Below are positions 55,748 through 64,000 of a stretch of 64,000 nucleotides of DNA, piece after piece (the first letter of the stretch is position 1; each line of letters opens with the position of its first letter). This DNA is from Pelagibius sp. CAU 1746 (lineage in GTDB: Bacteria > Pseudomonadota > Alphaproteobacteria > Kiloniellales > Kiloniellaceae). The notes under the pieces were generated by a model. It was not told the origin of the DNA. It saw nothing but the letters and a program-made list of their open reading frames with translations, and ran no database searches. The stretch covers positions 1,612,001 through 1,676,000 of the forward strand of contig NZ_JBDOQT010000001.1 in NCBI RefSeq assembly GCF_039839785.1, in the 5' to 3' direction. A program made the translations under genes and the position numbers.

Positions 55748-56686
55748 TTATTCCGCGGCCAGGGATCCCTTCTGGGGGCCGTCGCCTTCGATCTCGGGGA
55801 TCAGCGGGATCGGAACGTCGTAAGGAGCGACGTCTTCACGGATCTGCTTCAGAGCCTGGGTGATGACCTCGACTTCTTCGTCCGGATGGGTGGCCCCAAG
55901 GCCGTATTCCGCCGCCAGCGTTCTGGCCTGGGCCGAGCGCTTGCGTTCGTCCTGCGGCAGGTTGACCACGGAGTAGACGCCGTTCAGCAGGCTGCCACGC
56001 AGCTTCTTCGCGAATTTCGCGCCCAGCATGGCCTTCTCTTCCTGCGACAGGGTGTCGAAGAAGCGGCGCATCAGGATGCGTCCGAACTGAACGTGCCGGG
56101 CTTCGTCGCGCAGGATCAGCTTGCAGGCCTTGCGGATCTCCGGATGCTTCGCGTTCTTGTAGCGCGCGGTCAGGAGCTCGCCGGAAAGCTGCTCGAACAG
56201 GGTGTTCACCGCCATGCCGGCATAGAAGGACATCTGCCTCTCGTCCTTCTCGTCGTGGAACTTGGGAATGATGAGCTGGAAGTAGTCGCTGCGCGGCGAC
56301 GGCTGGTAGCCGCCCAAGGCCTCGGCGATCCGGAAGGAAGCCTCATGGTGGCGCATTTCCTCGACGATGAAATTGACCACGTGCTGCTTCACCTCGAAGG
56401 GCATGTGCTCGAAGATCGCCTGACGCAGCCGCTCGGCGCCGTACGGCGTCGCGCCGTGTTCCATCCAGGCGCGCAGCGACCACCACTCGGCGCCCGCGGA
56501 GCGGACATCTTCCGGCAGCTCGGCCATGTCTTTGGTCAGTCCGGCCCAATCGATGTCGCCGTCGGCATCCCACGCCAGTTCCCGGGCCTGAACGCAGAGC
56601 TGCCAGATGTCGTCATACTGCAGATCCGCGACGACCGGGTAGGGATTGGGGTTCTGTATCGTTTCTTCGAGCATAGAGGCATCCAT
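55748..56686 (-). CDS. Diiron ferritin-like oxygenase-type protein
   Basis: A 312-aa helical protein with two diiron half-sites: EEMRHHEASFRIAEALG (Glu-x3-His) and LRDEARHVQFGRILMRRFF (Glu-x2-His). An early carboxylate is likely in the WWSLRAWMEHG region. The pattern resembles AurF/R2-like monooxygenases. AGGAG precedes ATG 56686; the longer frame to 56737 is less likely. It is divergent from a HutC-type regulator and a 4-hydroxy-acid-like operon. Function is unknown. Confidence 0.75.
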   Translation of the reverse strand: MDASMLEETIQNPNPYPVVADLQYDDIWQLCVQARELAWDADGDIDWAGLTKDMAELPEDVRSAGAEWWSLRAWMEHGATPYGAERLRQAIFEHMPFEVKQHVVNFIVEEMRHHEASFRIAEALGGYQPSPRSDYFQLIIPKFHDEKDERQMSFYAGMAVNTLFEQLSGELLTARYKNAKHPEIRKACKLILRDEARHVQFGRILMRRFFDTLSQEEKAMLGAKFAKKLRGSLLNGVYSVVNLPQDERKRSAQARTLAAEYGLGATHPDEEVEVITQALKQIREDVAPYDVPIPLIPEIEGDGPQKGSLAAE

Positions 56687-56751
56687 GCCTGAGTCTCCTT
56701 TCGACGTGCAAATTTGGCTCTGCGCAAGCGCTTCCATATTGAAAGACCTAA

Positions 56752-56771
56752 AAGTATAGTGTTATAGACTT
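56752..56771 (+). promoter_or_regulatory. Operator-like dyad between the diiron gene and the HutC-type regulator
   Basis: AAGTATAGTGTTATAGACTT has matching ends (AAGT/ACTT) and TATA-like arms in an AT-rich gap between divergent genes. GntR/HutC proteins bind GTnTAnAC-type palindromes, so it may be the regulator's site. Confidence 0.4.
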
Positions 56772-56805
56772 GAGAGTCGAGCAGATAATTCGGGACCCCA
56801 GTCTG

Positions 56806-57579
56806 ATGAGCATGACCCAACTGGACCGCAGTTCGCCTGTTCCGCTGTTCCTGCAGATCCGGCAGGCGCTGATCGCCGAGATAAGGTCGTGGTCCGACCT
56901 GGAGGCGCGCTTTCCCAGCGACCTGGAGCTGGCGGAGCGGTTCGGGGTAAGCAAGATGACGGTGCGCCAAGCGATCGACGACCTGGTCGGGGCCGGGCTC
57001 CTGGTGCGGCATCGCGGCCGCGGCACCTTCGTCACCGAAAGCGCCTATGTCGAGAGGCTGTCCCCTAGCCTGGATATCGACCAGCAGTATGCGCTCTCGG
57101 GCGTGCAGCCGGAGACGCGTGTGCTCGGCTTCGAGGTTCAGCCGGCCGGCGCCGAGGAAAAAGCCGCGCTTTCCGATCCGCAACTCGAGGCCGTCCTGAA
57201 GATCCGGCGCGTGCGCTCCGCCAATGGCGTTCCCGTCGCCTTGGACGAACGGCTCATTCCCGAAGACATCGCCGTGCAGGCCGGCTTCGACCCTGCGGTG
57301 GCGAGCGGCAGCATCGTGGGCAGGTTGCGCGAGCGCATCGGCCTGTCGAAAGCGCAATGGCGGATGAGCGCGCTCACCGCCGACAAGGATTTCGCTCTGG
57401 TCCTCTGCATCCAGGAGTCCGATCCGGTGCTGGAGCGCGCGATGGTTTACCTCGACAAGGAAGGACGGCCGGTCCTCTCGGGACGAACCTGGCATCGGGG
57501 CGACCTGGTGAGCTGCGCTTTCGAGCTGCCGCTGGACCCGAGCGTGCCGGACGATCTTGTCGAGATGCGCCGGAGCTAG
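56806..57579 (+). CDS. HutC-type GntR/UTRA transcriptional regulator
   Basis: 257 aa: wHTH with VPLFLQIRQALIAEI, ELAERFGVSKMTVRQAIDDL and GLLVRHRGRGTFV. A UTRA ligand domain follows (VLGFEVQPAGAEEKAAL, ALDERLIPEDIAVQAGFD). ATG 56806 is chosen; a TTG at 56770 would add 12 residues. It lies directly before the acyl-CoA ligase operon and probably controls it. Confidence 0.9.
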   Translation: MSMTQLDRSSPVPLFLQIRQALIAEIRSWSDLEARFPSDLELAERFGVSKMTVRQAIDDLVGAGLLVRHRGRGTFVTESAYVERLSPSLDIDQQYALSGVQPETRVLGFEVQPAGAEEKAALSDPQLEAVLKIRRVRSANGVPVALDERLIPEDIAVQAGFDPAVASGSIVGRLRERIGLSKAQWRMSALTADKDFALVLCIQESDPVLERAMVYLDKEGRPVLSGRTWHRGDLVSCAFELPLDPSVPDDLVEMRRS

Positions 57580-57612
57580 GCTGACGTGAGTAAGGAAATG
57601 GAGGCTTTCCCG

Positions 57613-59262
57613 ATGAATGCGACTGCGCTGCCGGGGCATTTCGATCAGGGTCTGGAGCGCAGCCCGGCCAACTATGCGGCGCTGACCCCCATCCAGTTCC
57701 TGGAGCGCGCGGCTCTGATCTGGCCCGACAAGGTGGCCGTCATTCATGGCGATCGGCGGCTGACCTACCGGCACTTCTGGGAACGGGCGCGGCGCCTCGC
57801 GTCGGCTCTCGAGAAAGCCGGGGTCGGCCGCGGGGACACCGTCGCCGTGTTCGCGCCGAACGTGCCCGCGCTTCTGGAGGCGCACTATGCCTGCCCGATG
57901 ATCGGCGCCGTGCTGAACGCGATCAATACCCGCCTGGACGCGGCCACCGTCGGCTTCATACTGAAGCACGGGGGCGCCAAGGTCCTGATCGCGGACCGGT
58001 CTCTCTCGCCGACCACCTCGCCCGCCTTGGCGGCGGCTTCGACGGCGCCGCTGGTCATCGATATCGACGACCCCGAAGACCGCTCCGGCGAACTTCTGGG
58101 CGCCTGCGACTACGAGGCCTTCCTGACCGGGGGAGATCCGGATTTCGCTTGGCGGCCGCCAAGCGACGAATGGGAGGCGATCGCCTTGAACTACACCTCC
58201 GGGACGACGGGCGACCCGAAGGGCAGCGTCTATCATCATCGCGGTGCCTATCTGAATGCCCTGGGCAACGTCATTTCCTTCGGGTTGACGCCCGCCAGCG
58301 TCTACCTCTGGACCTTGCCGATGTTTCACTGCAACGGCTGGACGCATACCTGGGCCGTCACGGCAGCCGGCGGCACGCATGTCTGCCTGCGCAAAGTCGA
58401 CCCCGCGCGGATATTCCAGTTCATCGCCGATCACGGCGTTACGCATATGAGCGGCGCTCCGATCGTCCTGAACCTGCTGATACACGCCCCCGAGGAGGCG
58501 CAGCGGGACTTCCCCCATACCGTCCAGGTCGCCACGGGAGGCGCGGCGCCGCCCTCTGCGGTCATTGCCGGCATCGAGCGGCTCGGATTCCACGTGACCC
58601 ACCTCTATGGCATGACGGAGTCCTACGGGCCCTCCACGATCTGTATCGAGCAGGACGATTGGGCGGCGCTGCCGCTGCAAAAGCGGGCCGAGAAGATGGC
58701 GCGCCAGGGGGTACCCCATGTGGGGGTTGCCGCCCAGCAGGTCGCCGACCCTGACAGCGGCGAGCCGGTGCCGCGGGACGGCCGGACGCTGGGTATGCTG
58801 ATGATCCGCGGAAACACCGTCATGAAGGGATATCTCAAGAACGCCGAAGCGACCCGCAAGGCGTTCAAGAACGGCTGGCTCATGACGGGGGATCTCGCCG
58901 TCTGGCACGCCGACGGCTACGTCGAGATCAAGGACAGGGAGAAGGACATCATCATCTCCGGCGGCGAAAACATCTCGTCCTTGGAAATCGAGGAATGCCT
59001 CCATCGCCATCCGGATATCATGGAGGCGGCGGTCGTTGCCGCGCCCGACGAGGTCTGGGGCGAGACGCCGGTCGCCTTCGTCGCCGTGAAGCCGGGCGCC
59101 GACGGCGCTCTCACCGCAGAGCAGGTCACCGGCTGGTGCCGCGATCATCTGGCGCGCTTCAAGGTTCCGCGCCGGGTGGTGTTCGGCCCGCTGCCCAAGA
59201 CCTCGACGGGCAAGGTCCAGAAGTTCGTGCTGCGAGAGAGAGTGTTGGAGGAGAGCGCATGA
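57613..59262 (+). CDS. Acyl-CoA synthetase (AMP-forming)
   Basis: About 549 aa: NYTSGTTGDPKGSVYHHRG (P-loop), YGMTESYGP, LMTGDLAVWHADGYVEIKDR and KDIIISGGENISSLEIEE, ending with the catalytic-Lys segment PKTSTGKVQK. It activates a carboxylic acid to its CoA ester. ATG 57613 has GGAGG eight bases upstream; GTG 57586 is an alternative. It begins a four-gene operon that resembles lvaE-lvaD-lvaC-lvaA(B), so a 4-keto or 4-hydroxy acid is a plausible substrate. Confidence 0.92.
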   Translation: MNATALPGHFDQGLERSPANYAALTPIQFLERAALIWPDKVAVIHGDRRLTYRHFWERARRLASALEKAGVGRGDTVAVFAPNVPALLEAHYACPMIGAVLNAINTRLDAATVGFILKHGGAKVLIADRSLSPTTSPALAAASTAPLVIDIDDPEDRSGELLGACDYEAFLTGGDPDFAWRPPSDEWEAIALNYTSGTTGDPKGSVYHHRGAYLNALGNVISFGLTPASVYLWTLPMFHCNGWTHTWAVTAAGGTHVCLRKVDPARIFQFIADHGVTHMSGAPIVLNLLIHAPEEAQRDFPHTVQVATGGAAPPSAVIAGIERLGFHVTHLYGMTESYGPSTICIEQDDWAALPLQKRAEKMARQGVPHVGVAAQQVADPDSGEPVPRDGRTLGMLMIRGNTVMKGYLKNAEATRKAFKNGWLMTGDLAVWHADGYVEIKDREKDIIISGGENISSLEIEECLHRHPDIMEAAVVAAPDEVWGETPVAFVAVKPGADGALTAEQVTGWCRDHLARFKVPRRVVFGPLPKTSTGKVQKFVLRERVLEESA

Positions 59263-60032
59263 CGCAGGAAGCTTCGCAGAACCCATCGGGTCGCGTCGCC
59301 GTCGTGACGGGCGCGTCTTCCGGGCTCGGCCGGCATTTCGCCCTGACCTTGGCGAAGGCCGGCTACGACGTGGTGGCCGCGGCGCGGCGGACCGAGAGAT
59401 TGAAGGACCTGGCGCAGGAAATCGAGGCGCTGGGCCGCAGGTGCGAGGCGGTCGGCATCGATGTGACCGAAGTGGCCTCGGTGACGGAGGGCCTGGAGAA
59501 CGCATGGCGGCGCATGGGCCGTTTCGACGTCTTGGTCAACAACGCGGGAATCGCGCTGTCGGCAAAGGCGCTCGATCACTCCGACGACGATTGGAACCAG
59601 GTTATCGACACCAACCTGACGGGCGCCTGGCATTGCGCGCAGGCCTTTGCGCGCAAGCTTGCAGAGACCGGGGCGGGCGGCTGCATCGTCAACGTCGCGT
59701 CCATCTTGGGATTGCGCGTGGCCGGGCAGGTCGCGGCTTACGCCGTCTCCAAGGCCGCCGTCATCCAGATGACCAAGGCTCTGGCCCTGGAGCTGGCGCA
59801 GCAGAACATTCGCGTGAATGCTTTGGCCCCCGGCTATATCGAGACCGATCTGAACCGGGGGTTCCTGCAAAGCGACGCAGGCGAGAGAATGCGCCGGAAA
59901 ATTCCGATGAAACGCTTCGGCCGGCCGGAAGACCTCGACGCAGGCCTGCTTTTCCTGGCCGGGGAAGGCGCCGGTTACGTGACCGGCAGCGTGCTGACCA
60001 TAGATGGCGGCCACGTGCTTCCCTTGCCGTGA
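59259..60032 (+). CDS. Short-chain dehydrogenase of the acyl-CoA operon (LvaD-like)
   Basis: 257 aa: VTGASSGLGRHFALTL, VNNAGIALSAKALD, catalytic Ser in NVASILGLRVAGQ, YAVSK pair and VLTIDGGHVLP. ATG 59259 overlaps the previous stop (ATGA) and is coupled. In an lva-type pathway this step reduces the 4-keto acyl-CoA to the 4-hydroxy form. From sequence alone it is only a classical SDR. Confidence 0.88.
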   Translation: MTQEASQNPSGRVAVVTGASSGLGRHFALTLAKAGYDVVAAARRTERLKDLAQEIEALGRRCEAVGIDVTEVASVTEGLENAWRRMGRFDVLVNNAGIALSAKALDHSDDDWNQVIDTNLTGAWHCAQAFARKLAETGAGGCIVNVASILGLRVAGQVAAYAVSKAAVIQMTKALALELAQQNIRVNALAPGYIETDLNRGFLQSDAGERMRRKIPMKRFGRPEDLDAGLLFLAGEGAGYVTGSVLTIDGGHVLPLP

Positions 60033-60161
60033 GCAGGGCGGCGCGCAGGCAGGCTGTTGATCCGATAGACGCGGTTCCGTGCGGGCGCCCGCACCGTTCC
60101 CGAGGGACGGCGCGGCAGCTCGACGGCGATTGACTTGGCTCTGAAGTAAGAGGGGACCTGT

Positions 60162-61367
60162 GTGGGAATGAATTTCGAACTGTCACCGGAGATCGAACGG
60201 TATCGCCAGCGCATTCGCGAATTTGTCGATCGCGAGCTGATTCCGCTCGAAGCCGATGCAGCGTCCTACGATGCGCATGAGAACATTTCGACCACGCTGC
60301 TGCAGTCGATGCGCGCCAAGGCAAAGGCCGAAGGGTTGTGGGCCTTGCAGATGCCCAAGCACCGTGGCGGTCAGGGTCTGCCCGTCGTGGGATTGGCCGC
60401 CTGCTATGAAGAAATGAACAGGTCGATCTTCGGGCCCGTCGTGTTCAACAGCGCCGCCCCTGACGACGGCAACATGATCGTTCTCGAAAAGGTGGCGCGG
60501 GAGGACCAGAAGGCGAAGTGGCTGCAGCCCATCGTCGACGGCACCTTGCGCTCCTCCTTCGTGATGACGGAACCGGCCCCCGGCGGCGGGTCGGACCCTT
60601 CGATGATCCGTACCACCGCCGAGCGGCGTGGCGACCGCTGGGTCGTGAAGGGGCGAAAATGGTTCATCACCGGCGCGGGCGAGGCGGGGCACTTTATCCT
60701 GATCGCCAAGACCAGCGACGATCCGCGCAGGGGTCTCACCGCCTTCATGTTCCACAAGGACAGCCCCGGCTGGCACATCGTCAGGCGTATTCCCATCATG
60801 GGGCCGGAAGAGCACGGCGGGCATTGCGAGCTGGAGTTCGACGGCCTGGAGATACCCGACGAGGACCGCCTGATGGAGGTCGGCGACGGCCTCAAGCTGA
60901 CCCAGATCCGCCTGGGCACGGCCCGCTTGACCCATTGCATGCGGTGGCTCGGGCTGTCCAAGCGGTCGCTGGAGATCGCCAGGCAGTACGTCGAGACCCG
61001 GCAGGGATTCGGCGTCGCCCTGAAGGACAGGGAATCCGTGCAGCTTATGCTGGGGGACGCGGCGATGGCGGTGGAGATGGGCAGGCTGCTGACCATGCGG
61101 GCGGCCTGGTTGCTGGATCAGGGCGACAAGGCGCGCAAGGCGGTCTCGATGGCCAAGATCCAGGTCGCCGACAGCCTGCACCTCTGTGTCGACACGGCGA
61201 TCCAGCTCAACGGCGCCCGCGGGTATTCCAAGGATACCGTGCTGGAGTGGATCTATCGCTACGCCCGGCAAGCCCGCCTCGTCGACGGAGCGTCGGAAGT
61301 CCACAAGATGGTGTTGAACCGTTTCCTCCAGGAAGAGGAGAACGATTTCTGGCGCTGGGGGGTCTGA
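60162..61367 (+). CDS. Acyl-CoA dehydrogenase, ACAD11/LvaC-like
   Basis: 401-aa flavoprotein: VMTEPAPGGGSDPSMIRTTA and RGDRWVVKGRKWFITGAG (FAD region), LTQIRLGTARLTHCMRWLG and the C-terminal ARLVDGASEVHKMVLNRFL. Where ordinary ACADs have the catalytic Glu before Gly-Thr-Ser-Glu, this has Asp375, as in ACAD10/11-type proteins, which eliminate phosphate from 4-phosphoacyl-CoA. GTG 60162 has GAGGGG at normal spacing; ATG 60168 is an alternative. It is six bases ahead of the phosphotransferase gene. Confidence 0.88.
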   Translation: MGMNFELSPEIERYRQRIREFVDRELIPLEADAASYDAHENISTTLLQSMRAKAKAEGLWALQMPKHRGGQGLPVVGLAACYEEMNRSIFGPVVFNSAAPDDGNMIVLEKVAREDQKAKWLQPIVDGTLRSSFVMTEPAPGGGSDPSMIRTTAERRGDRWVVKGRKWFITGAGEAGHFILIAKTSDDPRRGLTAFMFHKDSPGWHIVRRIPIMGPEEHGGHCELEFDGLEIPDEDRLMEVGDGLKLTQIRLGTARLTHCMRWLGLSKRSLEIARQYVETRQGFGVALKDRESVQLMLGDAAMAVEMGRLLTMRAAWLLDQGDKARKAVSMAKIQVADSLHLCVDTAIQLNGARGYSKDTVLEWIYRYARQARLVDGASEVHKMVLNRFLQEEENDFWRWGV

Positions 61368-61373
61368 GCCGGG

Positions 61374-62783
61374 ATGCTTGACCGACTGGAAGCACGCGCG
61401 GCGCTTGCCAAGTGGCTGGCGGAACGCTGGGGCGCCCGGGAAATCGTCGTCAGCAAGGTATGGAAGCTGTCCGGCGGTGCGATACAGGAGAACTGGGCGC
61501 TGGACGTTTCGGTTCGCGGCGGCGCGAAGGAGGGCGACTACCCCTTGGTGCTGCGCACCGACGCGCCGTCCTCGATCGCGCTCAGTCATTCCCGGGCCGA
61601 GGAGTTCGCCCTGGTGTCCGCCGCCCAGGCGGCAGGGGTGAAGGTGCCGGAGCCCTATCTTTTCTGCGCGGACCTGTCCTTGCTCCAGCGGCCCTTCTAT
61701 CTGATGGCCCGCGTGGATGGCCTGGCGCTCGGCCCCAAGGTGGTGAAGGACCGAACCTGGGGCGGGGACCGCAGGGCGCTGCTGGAGGATCTCGGGGTCC
61801 AGCTCGGCCGCATTCATAAGATCACCCCGCAGACGCACGATTTTCCGTTTTTGGAGGCGGCCCCGGAGAATTCCGCGCGCGCCGCGCTGGATGCCCTGCG
61901 CCGGCATCTCGACGCCTTGGGCCGGCGATTTCCGGTCCTGGAGTGGGGCATGGCGTGGCTCGACCGGAACATTCCGGGCGAGCAGGGGGACGTGGTCCTG
62001 TCGCACCGTGATTTCCGGACCGGTAACCTCATGCTCAACGCGGATGGGCTGGCCGCCATTCTGGATTGGGAGTTCGCCGGGTGGTCGGATCCGGCCGAGG
62101 ATATCGGCTGGTTCTCGGCCGCCTGCTGGCGCTTTTCCCGCCGCGATCTAGACGGCGGCGGGCTCGGGGCGCTGGAGGACTTCCTGCGCGGCTACCGGCG
62201 TGAAACGGGGCGCGGCATCGACCCGGACCGCTTGGCCTTCTGGCAAGCCTATGCCCATCTGCGCTGGGCCGTCATCGCTCTCCAGCAAGGAGAGCGATTC
62301 CTGTCCGGTGCGGAAGAGGCGATCGAACCGGCCCTGATCGGACGCCGCGCGGTCGAGATGGAATGGGACCTGCTGACCCTGACCCCGCCGGTCGATCGCT
62401 CCGATTTGGAGGCGCTTCCGGAACTGCGGGGGATCGATGTGCCGACGGAGCGGGACCTGCTGCGCATCGCCGATCGAACCTTGCGCGACGACCTCATCCC
62501 GGCTTTGCCGTCGGAGAAGCGCCTGGCCGGCCTTATGATCGCAAACGCCCTCGGGATCGTCCGGCGCAGCCTGGCGGAGCCGTCGGGAGGCGGCGGAGAT
62601 AGGGCGTTGTCCGAAGGCCTGCGCGCTGGCCGCGTTCCGATGGGGCCGAAGTTATGGCTCCGCTTGCGCGACGACACGGAGCGCCGCCTGACGGTTGCGA
62701 ATCCGCGTTTCCTGGAAAGCGCGAAGGCGATCCCGGCCAGCGGCGGCGACGAGCGGCCGCTGCGCAGCGCCAAGGGCGGATAG
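61374..62783 (+). CDS. APH-type phosphotransferase fused to a DUF6285-like domain (LvaA-LvaB-like)
   Basis: 469 aa. Residues 1-340 are an aminoglycoside-phosphotransferase fold: VWKLSGGAIQENWALDV, VLRTDAPSSIA, catalytic loop LSHRDFRTGNLML with Asp213, and metal-binding ILDWEFAGWSDPAEDIGW. The last 110 residues (DLLRIADRTLRDDLIPALPS, then RLAGLMIANALGIVRRSL) resemble the small DUF6285 partner often encoded separately. In lva and ACAD11 pathways the kinase phosphorylates the 4-hydroxyl of an acyl-CoA. Adjacency to the ACAD supports that role over drug resistance. Confidence 0.85.
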   Translation: MLDRLEARAALAKWLAERWGAREIVVSKVWKLSGGAIQENWALDVSVRGGAKEGDYPLVLRTDAPSSIALSHSRAEEFALVSAAQAAGVKVPEPYLFCADLSLLQRPFYLMARVDGLALGPKVVKDRTWGGDRRALLEDLGVQLGRIHKITPQTHDFPFLEAAPENSARAALDALRRHLDALGRRFPVLEWGMAWLDRNIPGEQGDVVLSHRDFRTGNLMLNADGLAAILDWEFAGWSDPAEDIGWFSAACWRFSRRDLDGGGLGALEDFLRGYRRETGRGIDPDRLAFWQAYAHLRWAVIALQQGERFLSGAEEAIEPALIGRRAVEMEWDLLTLTPPVDRSDLEALPELRGIDVPTERDLLRIADRTLRDDLIPALPSEKRLAGLMIANALGIVRRSLAEPSGGGGDRALSEGLRAGRVPMGPKLWLRLRDDTERRLTVANPRFLESAKAIPASGGDERPLRSAKGG

Positions 62784-62803
62784 ACCCTGCCTGCCGTCCC
62801 GGG

Positions 62804-64000
<1,197 letters not shown>

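Noticed and set aside
56536-59505. A 989-codon minus-strand frame
   Set aside because: Antisense to the HutC-type regulator and the acyl-CoA ligase, both of which have clear motifs; a composition artefact.
60183-62006. A 607-codon minus-strand frame
   Set aside because: Antisense to acyl-CoA dehydrogenase and phosphotransferase genes; its residues mirror the sense codons.
61374-62783. Aminoglycoside resistance phosphotransferase
   Set aside because: The APH fold is real, but the gene sits six bases after an ACAD11-like dehydrogenase and carries a DUF6285-like tail, both pointing to acyl-CoA metabolism.

Overview
The window is a chromosomal segment of a high-GC alphaproteobacterium, probably of the Rhodospirillales/Kiloniellales type. 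This is inferred from RodA, the ScfR-controlled propionyl-CoA genes, the TRAP and MalFGK-type transporters and GC-rich codon use; the species cannot be named from sequence alone. Two foreign tracts with visibly lower GC and different codon use interrupt it at a tRNA-Lys(CTT) gene.

Region by region: (1) 1-896 is the end of rodA. (2) 1137-1212 is tRNA-Lys. An integrative element of about 16.3 kb follows, bounded by a 77-bp direct repeat of the tRNA (1139-1215 and 17478-17554). It has its own prim-pol/SF3 helicase replication protein and a tyrosine integrase. Its cargo, 4727-16147, is a same-strand cluster: a C5-cytosine DNA methyltransferase, three translationally coupled genes that resemble the DptF-DptG-DptH restriction module of phosphorothioation systems, and a MIG/EndoIII-type DNA glycosylase. 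No dndBCDE modification genes are present. The reading proposed here is a restriction system whose self-mark is 5-methylcytosine, with a dedicated glycosylase that repairs T:G mispairs left by deamination of the mark. This is the most interesting part of the window. (3) 17555-23638 is an older, decayed island at the same tRNA, ending in a third, 3'-only tRNA fragment. It holds a hipA fragment, an IS3 fragment, a broken trbB, an intact ArsR/SRPBCC/AAC(3)-I-like/YdeI operon and an integrase remnant.

(4) 23857-34194 is a complete-looking oxidative, non-phosphorylating sugar pathway, most likely for L-fucose or a related 6-deoxy or acid sugar: ABC uptake, mutarotase-like protein, sugar dehydrogenase, SMP-30 lactonase, enolase-superfamily dehydratase, ketodeoxy-acid dehydrogenase, FAH-type hydrolase and a GntR/FadR regulator. 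The two divergent control regions share an 11-bp operator word. (5) 34249-36278 is a LysR regulator with a YeiH-type exporter. (6) 36530-46376 is an ScfR regulator divergent from pccB-pccA-methylmalonyl-CoA mutase and a FadN-like beta-oxidation enzyme. (7) 46514-52109 is a GntR regulator with a gamma-glutamyltransferase-like protein and a TRAP transporter. Aldehyde dehydrogenase, Fe-alcohol dehydrogenase and RidA genes follow. (8) 55748-62783 is a diiron ferritin-like protein divergent from a HutC-type regulator and an acyl-CoA ligase/SDR/acyl-CoA dehydrogenase/phosphotransferase operon. That operon looks like a levulinate (lva) or ACAD11-type route for 4-hydroxy acids, with the LvaA and LvaB functions apparently fused. 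Its expected product, propionyl-CoA, would feed region 6. (9) 62804-64000 is the C-terminal part of phosphoglucomutase.

All family assignments come from motif reading and memory of the families; no database search was run.
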